Positions 43,271 through 52,382 of a DNA stretch of 64,000 nucleotides are shown here, one piece after another (position 1 is the stretch's first letter; each line of letters starts with the position of its first letter). Position numbers and translations under genes: made by a program. The stretch lies in the NCBI GenBank assembly GCA_003279715.1, contig QCGY01000006.1:21848-85847 (forward strand), in the 5' to 3' direction. The stretch comes from Pelagibacteraceae bacterium AG-390-D18. GTDB lineage: Bacteria > Pseudomonadota > Alphaproteobacteria > Pelagibacterales > Pelagibacteraceae. The notes under the pieces were generated by a model. The model made no database searches. It had not been told where the DNA came from and worked only from the letters and a program-made list of their open reading frames with translations.

Positions 43271-43290
43271 TTGACTCACTAATGAGTCAA
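43271..43290. promoter_or_regulatory. Perfect palindrome TTGACTCA-CTAA-TGAGTCAA containing two GANTC sites (operator, methylation-sensitive element, or weak rnpB terminator)
   Basis: Read directly; GACTC at 43273-43277 and GAGTC at 43284-43288. Confidence 0.45.
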
Positions 43291-43362
43291 TAATGTTCTA
43301 TTTTTTCAATCCCTGACACGTAGTACATAATTATAACTTTTAATTAATTGTCAGATTAGATA

Positions 43363-43378
43363 TTAAAAAGTGGTTAAC
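43363..43378 (+). promoter_or_regulatory. CtrA-like full binding site TTAA-N7-TTAAC upstream of mraZ
   Basis: Exact match ttaa aaagtgg ttaac. Confidence 0.45.
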
Positions 43379-43407
43379 ATCAGTCAAAAATGATCAAGAT
43401 TCAAGGT

Positions 43408-43436
43408 TTGACAGTAAATTAAATTACCCATATATT
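43408..43436 (+). promoter_or_regulatory. Sigma70-type promoter for mraZ-ftsZ: TTGACA-17 bp-TATATT
   Basis: TTGACA 43408-43413 and TATATT 43431-43436 with 17-bp spacer. Confidence 0.65.
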
Positions 43437-43450
43437 CCCATATATTCCCA
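43427..43450 (+). promoter_or_regulatory. Candidate MraZ operator: three CCCA repeats at 10-bp period (TACCCA-TATAT-TCCCA-TATAT-TCCCA)
   Basis: CCCA at 43427, 43437 and 43447; reverse complement TGGGA-N5-TGGGA-N5-TGGGT resembles the known MraZ TGGGN-N5 direct repeats. Confidence 0.7.
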
Positions 43451-43478
43451 ATTATGGAATTTATAAATTATAAAATAT

Positions 43479-43946
43479 ATGTTTTTATCTACTTACGAGA
43501 ACAAACTAGACAAAAAGGGAAGAGTTTCTGTGCCTGCTAGCTTTAGATCTCATTTATCAAATCTAGGTTACAATAGTGTTATTTGTTATCCTTCATTTAA
43601 TAATGCTTCAATTGAAGCTTGCTCACAAGATAGAATAGAAAAAATTTCTTCTGCTATAGACTCTTTAAATCCATTTGAAGAAAAAAGAGATTTTTTTGCA
43701 ACATCAATTTTATCAGAAAGTACTAATTTACAATTCGATAGTGAAGGCAGAATTTCACTTTCATCAAAATTATTAAAGCATGCAAAGATAAAAAATAGTA
43801 TGTTGTTTGTTGGTCAAGGCCAAACCTTTCAAATTTGGGAACCGGCAACATTTGAAAAATTTAAGGTAACAGCAAGAAAAAAAGCAAATCTAAATCGAGC
43901 AAACCTTAAATGGGAAAAACATTTAAACAATAATGAGGGGAAATAA
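43479..43946 (+). CDS. mraZ: Transcriptional regulator MraZ
   Basis: FLSTYENKLDKKGRVSVPASFRSHL; second AbrB-like half FDSEGRISLSSKLLKHAKI. Confidence 0.95.
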   Translation: MFLSTYENKLDKKGRVSVPASFRSHLSNLGYNSVICYPSFNNASIEACSQDRIEKISSAIDSLNPFEEKRDFFATSILSESTNLQFDSEGRISLSSKLLKHAKIKNSMLFVGQGQTFQIWEPATFEKFKVTARKKANLNRANLKWEKHLNNNEGK

Positions 43947-43949
43947 CAG

Positions 43950-45428
43950 ATGACAATTAACTTTAAGGCACCAGAAATTAAAGAATTACAACCACGACTT
44001 TTAGTGATGGGAGTTGGTGGAGCAGGGGGAAATGCAATTAATGAAATGATTGAAAATAATCTTCAAGGTGTAGAATTTATTGCAGTTAATACTGACGCGC
44101 AGGATTTAAAGTTAAGTAAATGTAAAACAAGAATTCAAATTGGTTTAAATTTAACTAAAGGATTAGGTGCTGGTGCAAAACTTGATATTGGTCAAGCAGC
44201 AGCTGACGAGTCATTAAATGAAATTGTAAACACTTTACAAGGTGCAAACATGGTTTTTATAGCAGCTGGTATGGGTGGTGGAACAGGTACTGGTGCTGCT
44301 CATGTCATCGCTAGAGCTGCAAAAGAATTAAATATCTTAACAGTAGGTGTTGTGACTCTTCCTTTCTTATATGAAGGCCCCTCTAGAATGAGAAGAGCAC
44401 AACAAGGTTTGGAAGAATTGAGAAAACATGTTGACACAATTATAGTAATTCCAAATCAAAACTTATTTAAAATTGCTAATGAGCAAACAACATTTGAAGA
44501 TTCTTTTAATCTTTCAAATAATGTTCTAATGCACGGTGTTCAAAGTATAACTGATTTGATGGTTAGACCAGGTTTAATTAATCTTGATTTTGCTGATGTA
44601 GAAACTGTTATGGCATCTATGGGTAAAGCAATGATGGGAACGGGAGAAGCTGAAGGCGAAGGTAGAGCTCTTAAGGCTGCCGAGATGGCTATAAGCAATC
44701 CATTGATTGATGATTATACTTTAAAAGGCGCAAAAGGATTATTAGTAAACATCACCGGTGGAAAAGATCTTAAACTTTTTGAAGTCGATGAGGCTGTAAA
44801 TAAAGTAAGAGCTGAAGTAGATCCAGAGGCAGAACTAATTATTGGAGCAATAACTGACTCTGAATTAGATGGAAAAATGAGAGTTTCGATTGTTGCCACA
44901 TCATTAGATGGACAACAGCCAGAGACTAAATCTGTGATTAATATGGTGCATCGTATTCAAAATAGAAATCCAGGTTATTCAGATTTTTCAAATATGGGAT
45001 CATCTGCATCTTTTAATTTCTCAAATTCAATTTCAAATCCAGTTTCTCATGGTGCAAATGCATTGAAGCTTGATAATGAAATCGTTCAAGAACAACAACA
45101 AGAGGATTTAAGCTCAAATGTTTCTAATGAAGAGTTGGTAAATAATAATAACTTTGAAACACAAAGTGTTGTTGAGGATACCTCTGTAAATGAAATGGAG
45201 AAGTCTTTTACTCAAGAAGCAATGGAAACACCCCAAGAACAAATAGTTGAAGAAAGTATTGAAGATGATGTTTCTAATGATTTAAAAGAATTTGGTGTGG
45301 ACTCTGATGCACCAGATTTATTTAGTTCAGAAACTGAAAACTCAAGTTCGGAAGATTTATTATCTACAAATGATGAAGAAGATGACGATCTTGAGATACC
45401 AGCATTCTTAAGAAGACAAAAAAATTAA
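43950..45428 (+). CDS. ftsZ: Cell division protein FtsZ
   Basis: [30 protein letters not shown] tubulin signature, C-terminal [12 protein letters not shown] peptide. Confidence 0.98.
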   Translation: MTINFKAPEIKELQPRLLVMGVGGAGGNAINEMIENNLQGVEFIAVNTDAQDLKLSKCKTRIQIGLNLTKGLGAGAKLDIGQAAADESLNEIVNTLQGANMVFIAAGMGGGTGTGAAHVIARAAKELNILTVGVVTLPFLYEGPSRMRRAQQGLEELRKHVDTIIVIPNQNLFKIANEQTTFEDSFNLSNNVLMHGVQSITDLMVRPGLINLDFADVETVMASMGKAMMGTGEAEGEGRALKAAEMAISNPLIDDYTLKGAKGLLVNITGGKDLKLFEVDEAVNKVRAEVDPEAELIIGAITDSELDGKMRVSIVATSLDGQQPETKSVINMVHRIQNRNPGYSDFSNMGSSASFNFSNSISNPVSHGANALKLDNEIVQEQQQEDLSSNVSNEELVNNNNFETQSVVEDTSVNEMEKSFTQEAMETPQEQIVEESIEDDVSNDLKEFGVDSDAPDLFSSETENSSSEDLLSTNDEEDDDLEIPAFLRRQKN

Positions 45429-45446
45429 TGGTCTTCAAAGAAATAA

Positions 45447-46457
45447 ATGGACGCCACCATAGTACCGGAAGTACAAAAGCATTATCCGGTACTGCTAAAA
45501 GAAATTATTAGCATTATTTCCCCTCAATATGGTGGCACATTTATTGACTGTACTTTTGGTCAAGGTGGTTATTCAAAAAAAATACTAGAGTTTGAAAATA
45601 CTAAAGTAATAGCTTTAGATCGAGATATCGAAAGTGAAGTAGAAGCTAATCAGTTAAAAAATAAATTTGATGATAGGTTTTTATTTAAAAACATTAAATT
45701 TAGCCAACTAAACAATCTAAAACTTAAAAACGAAAATGTTAAAGGAGTAATTTTTGATCTTGGTTATTCTTATGTTCAAATTAAAGATCCTAAAAAGGGA
45801 CTGTCATTTGAATCTAAAGGCAACTTGAATATGCAAATGGGTTTGAATAATTATTCTGCCGAAGATGTAATTAATAAACTTGATGAAAAAGAGTTAGATA
45901 AAATATTTAAATTTTTTGGAGAAGAAAAAGAAAGTAAATTTATAGCTAGAAACATTATTAAGGAAAGATCTAAGAAAAAAATAGATACCCAAAAACTTGT
46001 TGAGATCATAGATAAAACAAAAAGAAAAAAAAACTTTAAAGTTCATAGTGCTACAAAAGTTTTTCAAGCTTTAAGAATTTTAGTTAATAGAGAAATAAGT
46101 GAATTAATTTTTGGACTAATTAATGCAACCAAGGTTTTAAAGAAGGATGGTGTGTTAGTTGTAGTTACATTCCATTCATTAGAAGATAAAATTGTAAAAT
46201 ATTTTTTCAAAAGTCTTTCTGAGAAAAAAAGTATATCAAGATATGCTCCAATTACAGAGCAGCCAGAAACATTACTTAAATTAAATGAAAAAAAAGCAAT
46301 TACACCCTCTGATGAAGAGATTAGTGAAAACTTACCATCAAGATCGGCTAAACTTAGATATGCGATTAAAAAAAATGACTTTTATGAATTTAAAACTGAC
46401 GTTTTAGAACAATTTAGTAACTTAATTGAGATAGAAAATTTTGGGAATAAGTTATGA
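45447..46457 (+). CDS. rsmH: 16S rRNA (cytosine(1402)-N4)-methyltransferase
   Basis: [52 protein letters not shown]. Confidence 0.96.
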   Translation: MDATIVPEVQKHYPVLLKEIISIISPQYGGTFIDCTFGQGGYSKKILEFENTKVIALDRDIESEVEANQLKNKFDDRFLFKNIKFSQLNNLKLKNENVKGVIFDLGYSYVQIKDPKKGLSFESKGNLNMQMGLNNYSAEDVINKLDEKELDKIFKFFGEEKESKFIARNIIKERSKKKIDTQKLVEIIDKTKRKKNFKVHSATKVFQALRILVNREISELIFGLINATKVLKKDGVLVVVTFHSLEDKIVKYFFKSLSEKKSISRYAPITEQPETLLKLNEKKAITPSDEEISENLPSRSAKLRYAIKKNDFYEFKTDVLEQFSNLIEIENFGNKL

Positions 46458-46759
46458 AAAAAATTGCTCTAGTATTAATTATTTTTTCATTAATTTTATT
46501 TACTGCAATTATTAAAAATTCTGCTAAAAAAAATGAGGATAAACTTTTCACAGTAAAAGAAAATATTAGAATTTTAAATTCAGAACTTGAGAAGATCAAG
46601 TTGGAATTTGATTATCTGAGTTCTTCTGACAAATTATTAGAGTTTCAATCATTATATTTTGAAAATGATTTAATTCAAAAAAAAATTGAAAATATAAAAG
46701 TCTTTAAAATTACAAATAAAGACAAAGAGATTAAAAATTTAAAAATAATTAGAGAATAA
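46454..46759 (+). CDS. ftsL: FtsL-like division protein
   Basis: Short bitopic protein with one TM and coiled coil between rsmH and ftsI. Confidence 0.65.
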   Translation: MKKIALVLIIFSLILFTAIIKNSAKKNEDKLFTVKENIRILNSELEKIKLEFDYLSSSDKLLEFQSLYFENDLIQKKIENIKVFKITNKDKEIKNLKIIRE

Positions 46760-48450
46760 TGGAAAAATTAAGATCAAAAATTATTATTGAAGATTATAAA
46801 AATAATTTTGATTATAAAAAAAATAATTCAAGTTTAAATATTGAATTTAATAGAGTGGCATTTGTATTCTTTTTCTTTTTTATTATTTATTTAATTTATA
46901 CTATTCATTTAATTCATCTTGGATCACGTAAATCTAAGATAGAATTAAATAATGATGTGCCAAAGTTTGCCAATAAACTCTATAGAGCCGATATAATTGA
47001 TATAAATGGCAATTATTTAGCTAAAACAGTTAAATCAATTGATATAGGTATAAAGACATCAGATATAATAGATAGGAAAAAACTTTTATTAAGTTTAAAT
47101 ATTATATTTCCAAATAAAGATTTTAATAAAATTAAAAAACAACTCGATACAAAAAAGTTCTTTTGGTTAGAAAAAAAAGTCTCAGAGGAAAACTATGAAA
47201 AATTAATGAAACTTGGAGATAATTCTATAAAACCTGAGGAAAAGGTTTTAAGGATGTATCCTCAAAAAAATCTTTTTAGTCATATTATTGGTCAAATAGA
47301 TGATGATAATAACGGAATTTCAGGTTTAGAAAAATCATTTAACGAGATTCTCAGAAATTCAAAAAAACCAATAAAACTTACAGTCGATAAGGATGTACAG
47401 TTTTTAATACGAAAAGAACTAATCAAGTATCAAGAAATTTTTAAAAGTAAAGGTAGTGCAGCAATACTAATGAATGTGAATAATGGAAATATACTTTCAC
47501 TTATTTCATTACCTGATTTTAATCCTAATAAAAGACAAAATATAACTGATGTTAATTTTATTAATAGAGTAACTAAAGGAACTTATGAGCTTGGCTCAGT
47601 TTTCAAACCATTCACATTTGCAAGTGCTTTAAACGAAGATTTAATAAAACCAGAAACTGAATTTTTAGATTTACCAAAATCTATTCGTTGTGACAAACAT
47701 AAGATTGGAGAATATGATAATAAAATTCCCTCAGATCTCACAGCAGAACAGATTTTAATTAGATCGGGTAATATTGGCTCTGTTAGAATTGCTCAGTTAG
47801 TAGGACCAGAAAAACATAAATCTTTTTTAAAAAAAGTAGGTGTATTAAGTACAATTGATTTTGATATAGACGAAATAGCTCCTCAAAAAGATTATAATTT
47901 TGGTAAATGTAGATTAGCTACAGCTTCATTTGGCCATGGTGTTGCAACTACAATTCTTCAGTTAGCAAAAGGTTATGCGGTAATATCTAATGGAGGTTAT
48001 GATATTAAACCAAGTTTGATTGAAAAAACCACTAAAACTAAAGAAAAAAAAAGTAGATTAATTAATAAAGAAGTTTCCAGCCAAGTTGTTGTGGCTTTAA
48101 GAAAAATTGTAAATACAGAAGAAGGTACTGCAAAATTTGCTGACGTATCAAATTACGAGATTGGTGGCAAAACAGGAACAGCTGACCAACCAAAAGAAGG
48201 ATCTTATTCTGAAGCAAAGATAAATACTTTTGCTTCAATATTTCCGACATCAAATCCACAATATGTATTTGTTGTTATGTTAGACACACCTCAAAAAGCA
48301 AAAGATTATTATTATAAATATAGGCATCAAAAAGGTGGTTGGAAGGGAACCTTGTATAATACAGCAGGTTGGACTTCAGTAGAGGTAGCTGGAAAAATAA
48401 TGGATAAAATTGGGCCTATTTTAGCCACAAAATATCTAGAAATTAATTAA
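46759..48450 (+). CDS. ftsI: Division-specific peptidoglycan transpeptidase FtsI/PBP3
   Basis: GSVFKPFTFA (SxxK), RSGNIG (SxN), GGKTGTAD (KTG). Confidence 0.93.
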   Translation: MEKLRSKIIIEDYKNNFDYKKNNSSLNIEFNRVAFVFFFFFIIYLIYTIHLIHLGSRKSKIELNNDVPKFANKLYRADIIDINGNYLAKTVKSIDIGIKTSDIIDRKKLLLSLNIIFPNKDFNKIKKQLDTKKFFWLEKKVSEENYEKLMKLGDNSIKPEEKVLRMYPQKNLFSHIIGQIDDDNNGISGLEKSFNEILRNSKKPIKLTVDKDVQFLIRKELIKYQEIFKSKGSAAILMNVNNGNILSLISLPDFNPNKRQNITDVNFINRVTKGTYELGSVFKPFTFASALNEDLIKPETEFLDLPKSIRCDKHKIGEYDNKIPSDLTAEQILIRSGNIGSVRIAQLVGPEKHKSFLKKVGVLSTIDFDIDEIAPQKDYNFGKCRLATASFGHGVATTILQLAKGYAVISNGGYDIKPSLIEKTTKTKEKKSRLINKEVSSQVVVALRKIVNTEEGTAKFADVSNYEIGGKTGTADQPKEGSYSEAKINTFASIFPTSNPQYVFVVMLDTPQKAKDYYYKYRHQKGGWKGTLYNTAGWTSVEVAGKIMDKIGPILATKYLEIN

Positions 48451-48452
48451 TT

Positions 48453-51296
48453 ATGTTCTTAGGCGATTATTTTCAAAATATTCAATCTAATTATAAAAAA
48501 TTTTTTTTTTCAGGGATATCTTTTGATAGTACTCAAATAAAAAAAAATAATATTTTTTTTGCAATTAAAGGAAATAAAATAGACGGTAATTACTTTGTGT
48601 CATCTGCAATATCTAAAGGTGCAAAAATAATAGTAACTGAAAAAAAAATTAACGGACTTAAAAATGGTATTTTATTTATTCACTCAAATAATATTAGAAA
48701 ATTATTAGCTGAAACATCATTTAAAATTAACAACAAAATTCCAAATAATATTATTGCAGTTACGGGTACAAATGGAAAATCCTCTATTTCTGATTTTTAT
48801 TATCAAATATTAGATTTGAATAATAAAAAAGTTGCATCAATTGGAACATTAGGAGTTAAATCAAAAAAATATAAAAAAGATTTATCTAATACTACAATAG
48901 ACCCAATTCAATTAAGTAAAATTTTGAGTAACTTAAAAAAACAAAATATTAATAATGTCATTATGGAGGCTTCTAGTCATGGTCTAAGTCAAAACAGGCT
49001 GGACGGCTTATTGTTTAATACAGGAATATTTACAAATTTATCACAAGATCATTTAGATTATCATAAAGATATAAAAAATTATTTGAAAGCGAAACTATAT
49101 TTATTTGAAAAATTGATAAAAAAAAGAGGCAATATAATAACTGATGAAAAAATCCCAGAATTCAAAAAAATAAAAAATCTAGCAATCAAAAAAAATTTAA
49201 ATCTTTTTTCATTATTAGATAAAAAAAATAATTTTCAATTCTTGTCTCATCAATATGAGGGTGAGTCTCAATTGTTGGAGATAAAATATAAAAATTCAAT
49301 TCATAAAATTAAGCTTAATTTGATAGGAAAAATTCAATTTAAAAATGTATTAATGGCATTAATTGCCTCAATCAAAAGTAGTGTCAATATTAAAGACATA
49401 CTTAATATAATACCAAAAATTAAATCTGTAGAGGGAAGATTTGAAAGAGTTGGCAGGATAAAAAACAACTCAAAAGTAATTTTAGACTACGCACATACAC
49501 CTGATGCTTTAAAAACTTGTCTTAGAAATATAAAAGAACAATTTCCAGATAAAAAAATAACTCTAGTGTTTGGTTGTGGAGGAAATAGAGATCAAAATAA
49601 AAGAGCTAAAATGGGTAAAATTGCTGATATTTTTTCAGACAAAATTTATCTTACTGATGATAATCCAAGACTAGAACAACCTAGTAAAATAAGAAAAGAC
49701 ATAAAAAAAGGAATAAAAAAACAAAAAGTATTAGAATTTTCTAATAGAGCTAAGGCAATTGCAGAGGCAATAAAACATTTAAATACAGGTGAGATTTTAC
49801 TTGTAGCTGGAAAAGGCCATGAAAAAGTTCAAGAAATTGGTGTAAAAAAAATTTTTTTTTCAGATAAAAAAAATATCCTTGATGCGATAAAGGTTAAAAA
49901 TTTAAATTTATCAAATAATTTAAAAGTTAATATACTTAACGAGCTTAGTGTAGAAAAAAAAATCTCTAACCAAATCTCTTTGGAGAAAGCTAGAATTAAT
50001 TCAAAAGAAATAAAAAAAAATGATATTTTTTTTGCAATTAAAGGAAAAAAAAATGATGGTAACAAATTTATAAATGAAGCTTTCAAAAAAAAAGCATCAA
50101 TTGTAGTAGTTAATAAAATTAAAAAAAAAATAAATATTTCACATCAAATTAAAAGCAAAGATTCTTTAAAATTTTTAACAAAATGTTCTGAGTTATATAG
50201 AGAAAATATAAAAACAAAAATTATTGCTATAACGGGTAGCTGTGGAAAAACTACATTAAAAGAGTTGTTGGCCAATTCATTAAAACAGATATCCACAGTT
50301 GGTATTTCACCTAAATCTTATAATAATAAGTATGGAGTTCCGTTAAGTCTTTTTAATTTAGATCAAAAAAATAATTATGGAGTTTTAGAAATTGGGATGG
50401 ATAAAAAAGGTGAAATTGATTATCTCTCAAAAATTGTTAAACCAGATGTTAGTGTGATTACTAACATTAATTATGCTCATGCTAAGAATTTTAGAAATAT
50501 AAGACAAATTGCTTTAGCTAAATCAGAAATAATTAATAATACAAAAATTAATGGATTTATCGTTCTAAATGCCGATGATAATTCTTATACTTTACATAAA
50601 AAAATTGCTCATAAAAGAAAACTTAAAATTTTATCATTTGGTATTGATAATCAAAATGCAAATATAAGACTTATAAGTGTTAAAAAAATTGCCAATAAGT
50701 TTAAAGCAAGAATTAGGATAAATAATTTAAAAACTTATTTTTTTATTTCAAATAATTTTCAAAGTAATATCTTAAATATTTTAGCTGCACTGGCAGTAAT
50801 GAGTATTTTTTTAGATATATCAAAATTAAAAAAAAATATTTTTATAGGTTTTAAAATACCAAGTGGTAGAGGAGATATTGCTAAAATTAAGATTAACAAT
50901 AAAAACTTAAACTTAGTAGATGAAAGTTATAATTCAAATCCATTGTCTCTTAAATCTGCAATTTTAAATTTTGATAAAATCAAAATTGACAAAGGAAAAA
51001 AATTTATATTATTAGGTGATATGTTGGAACTGGGAAAACACTCAAAGAAACTTCATCAATCTATTGGAAAAATAATCAATAATACAAAGATAGACAAAGT
51101 CTTTGTAAGAGGAAGTAAAGTTTTGTTTACATACAATTCTATTTCGAAAAAGAAAAAAGGTAGAGTATTAAACAACAACTCACAAATTATTGATTTGATT
51201 AAAAATGATTTAAATAATAATGATTATCTTATGGTTAAGGCCTCAAATGCGACAGGATTCAATGAGATATTCAGTAATTTAAAAGGTTTAAAATAA
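48453..51296 (+). CDS. murE-murF: Fused MurE-MurF (UDP-MurNAc-tripeptide synthetase / D-Ala-D-Ala-adding enzyme)
   Basis: Two consecutive Mur ligases in one 947-aa ORF: AVTGTNGKSS...DDNPRLEQ (MurE, DNPR motif) then AITGSCGKTTLKELLAN...GVLEIGMDKKGEI...VDESYNSNPLSL (MurF). Confidence 0.9.
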   Translation: MFLGDYFQNIQSNYKKFFFSGISFDSTQIKKNNIFFAIKGNKIDGNYFVSSAISKGAKIIVTEKKINGLKNGILFIHSNNIRKLLAETSFKINNKIPNNIIAVTGTNGKSSISDFYYQILDLNNKKVASIGTLGVKSKKYKKDLSNTTIDPIQLSKILSNLKKQNINNVIMEASSHGLSQNRLDGLLFNTGIFTNLSQDHLDYHKDIKNYLKAKLYLFEKLIKKRGNIITDEKIPEFKKIKNLAIKKNLNLFSLLDKKNNFQFLSHQYEGESQLLEIKYKNSIHKIKLNLIGKIQFKNVLMALIASIKSSVNIKDILNIIPKIKSVEGRFERVGRIKNNSKVILDYAHTPDALKTCLRNIKEQFPDKKITLVFGCGGNRDQNKRAKMGKIADIFSDKIYLTDDNPRLEQPSKIRKDIKKGIKKQKVLEFSNRAKAIAEAIKHLNTGEILLVAGKGHEKVQEIGVKKIFFSDKKNILDAIKVKNLNLSNNLKVNILNELSVEKKISNQISLEKARINSKEIKKNDIFFAIKGKKNDGNKFINEAFKKKASIVVVNKIKKKINISHQIKSKDSLKFLTKCSELYRENIKTKIIAITGSCGKTTLKELLANSLKQISTVGISPKSYNNKYGVPLSLFNLDQKNNYGVLEIGMDKKGEIDYLSKIVKPDVSVITNINYAHAKNFRNIRQIALAKSEIINNTKINGFIVLNADDNSYTLHKKIAHKRKLKILSFGIDNQNANIRLISVKKIANKFKARIRINNLKTYFFISNNFQSNILNILAALAVMSIFLDISKLKKNIFIGFKIPSGRGDIAKIKINNKNLNLVDESYNSNPLSLKSAILNFDKIKIDKGKKFILLGDMLELGKHSKKLHQSIGKIINNTKIDKVFVRGSKVLFTYNSISKKKKGRVLNNNSQIIDLIKNDLNNNDYLMVKASNATGFNEIFSNLKGLK

Positions 51297-52382
51297 ATGC
51301 TTTATCAATTTTTACTTAATTTCGTTGATATATTTGGATTTTTAAACATTTTTAAATACATCACTGTTAGAACAGGATTATCCTTATTCACCTCATTAAT
51401 TATAGTTTTGTTAATTGGGGGACCTTTTATAAGTTTTTTTTCAAATAGAAAAATTTTAGATCCTATACGTGATGATGGTCCTCAAGATCATATTATAAAA
51501 AAAATTGGTACTCCAACAATGGGAGGAGTAATAATTTTATTTGGATTACTATTTTCTGTTTTATGTTGGGGGGATTTATCAAACTCAAGTGTTTTGTTCT
51601 GTATTTATATTGCTATTTCATTTGGTTTGTTAGGAGCATTTGATGATTATAAAAAAATAAAACACAATAATTCTTCAGGTATTTCATCTAAATTTAAACT
51701 TTTATCACAGTTTTTATTGGCTGTAGTTGGAATTAGTTTATTTGTTTACTTTATAGATTATCAAGAAATTACTAATTTATATTTTCCATTTTTTAAAAAT
51801 TTAATAATTAATCTTGGATGGTTTTTTATTCCTTTTTCTGTATTTGTAATTGTTGGTTCATCAAATGCAGTTAACTTAACAGATGGACTTGATGGATTAG
51901 CTACAGTCCCTGTAATTTTAGTCGCGGGATGTTTTGCTTTTATAAGTTATGTAACTGGAAATATTGTTTTTTCTGATTATTTACAAATTCCATACATTGA
52001 AGGGACTGGTGAGGTTTCAATTTTCTGTGGAGCTATAATAGGATCATGTTTAGGGTTTTTATGGTTTAATGCACCGCCAGCTAAAATTTTTATGGGCGAT
52101 ACAGGTTCTTTAGCGCTTGGGGGTTCTTTAGGAGCTGTTGGAATAATTACAAAACATGAAATAGTATTAGCAATTACAGGTGGCTTATTTGTTCTTGAGG
52201 CTGTATCCGTGATGGTGCAAGTAATTTCTTTTAAATTAACTGGAAAAAGAATTTTTAGAATGGCACCAATACACCATCATTTTGAAAAAAAAGGATGGCC
52301 CGAGTCAACAGTCGTAATTAGATTCTGGATCATTTCAATTATTTTAGCAATGATAGGTCTTGCCACATTGAAATTAAGATAA
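51297..52382 (+). CDS. mraY: Phospho-N-acetylmuramoyl-pentapeptide transferase
   Basis: DGPQDHIIKKIGTPTMGGVIIL, NAVNLTDGLDGLA, MAPIHHHFEKKGWPE. Confidence 0.98.
   Translation: MLYQFLLNFVDIFGFLNIFKYITVRTGLSLFTSLIIVLLIGGPFISFFSNRKILDPIRDDGPQDHIIKKIGTPTMGGVIILFGLLFSVLCWGDLSNSSVLFCIYIAISFGLLGAFDDYKKIKHNNSSGISSKFKLLSQFLLAVVGISLFVYFIDYQEITNLYFPFFKNLIINLGWFFIPFSVFVIVGSSNAVNLTDGLDGLATVPVILVAGCFAFISYVTGNIVFSDYLQIPYIEGTGEVSIFCGAIIGSCLGFLWFNAPPAKIFMGDTGSLALGGSLGAVGIITKHEIVLAITGGLFVLEAVSVMVQVISFKLTGKRIFRMAPIHHHFEKKGWPESTVVIRFWIISIILAMIGLATLKLR

Noticed and set aside
48480-48560. Dense A/T homopolymers at the start of murE as a programmed frameshift signal
   Set aside because: The ORF reads through intact in one frame; similar A/T runs are ubiquitous in this base composition
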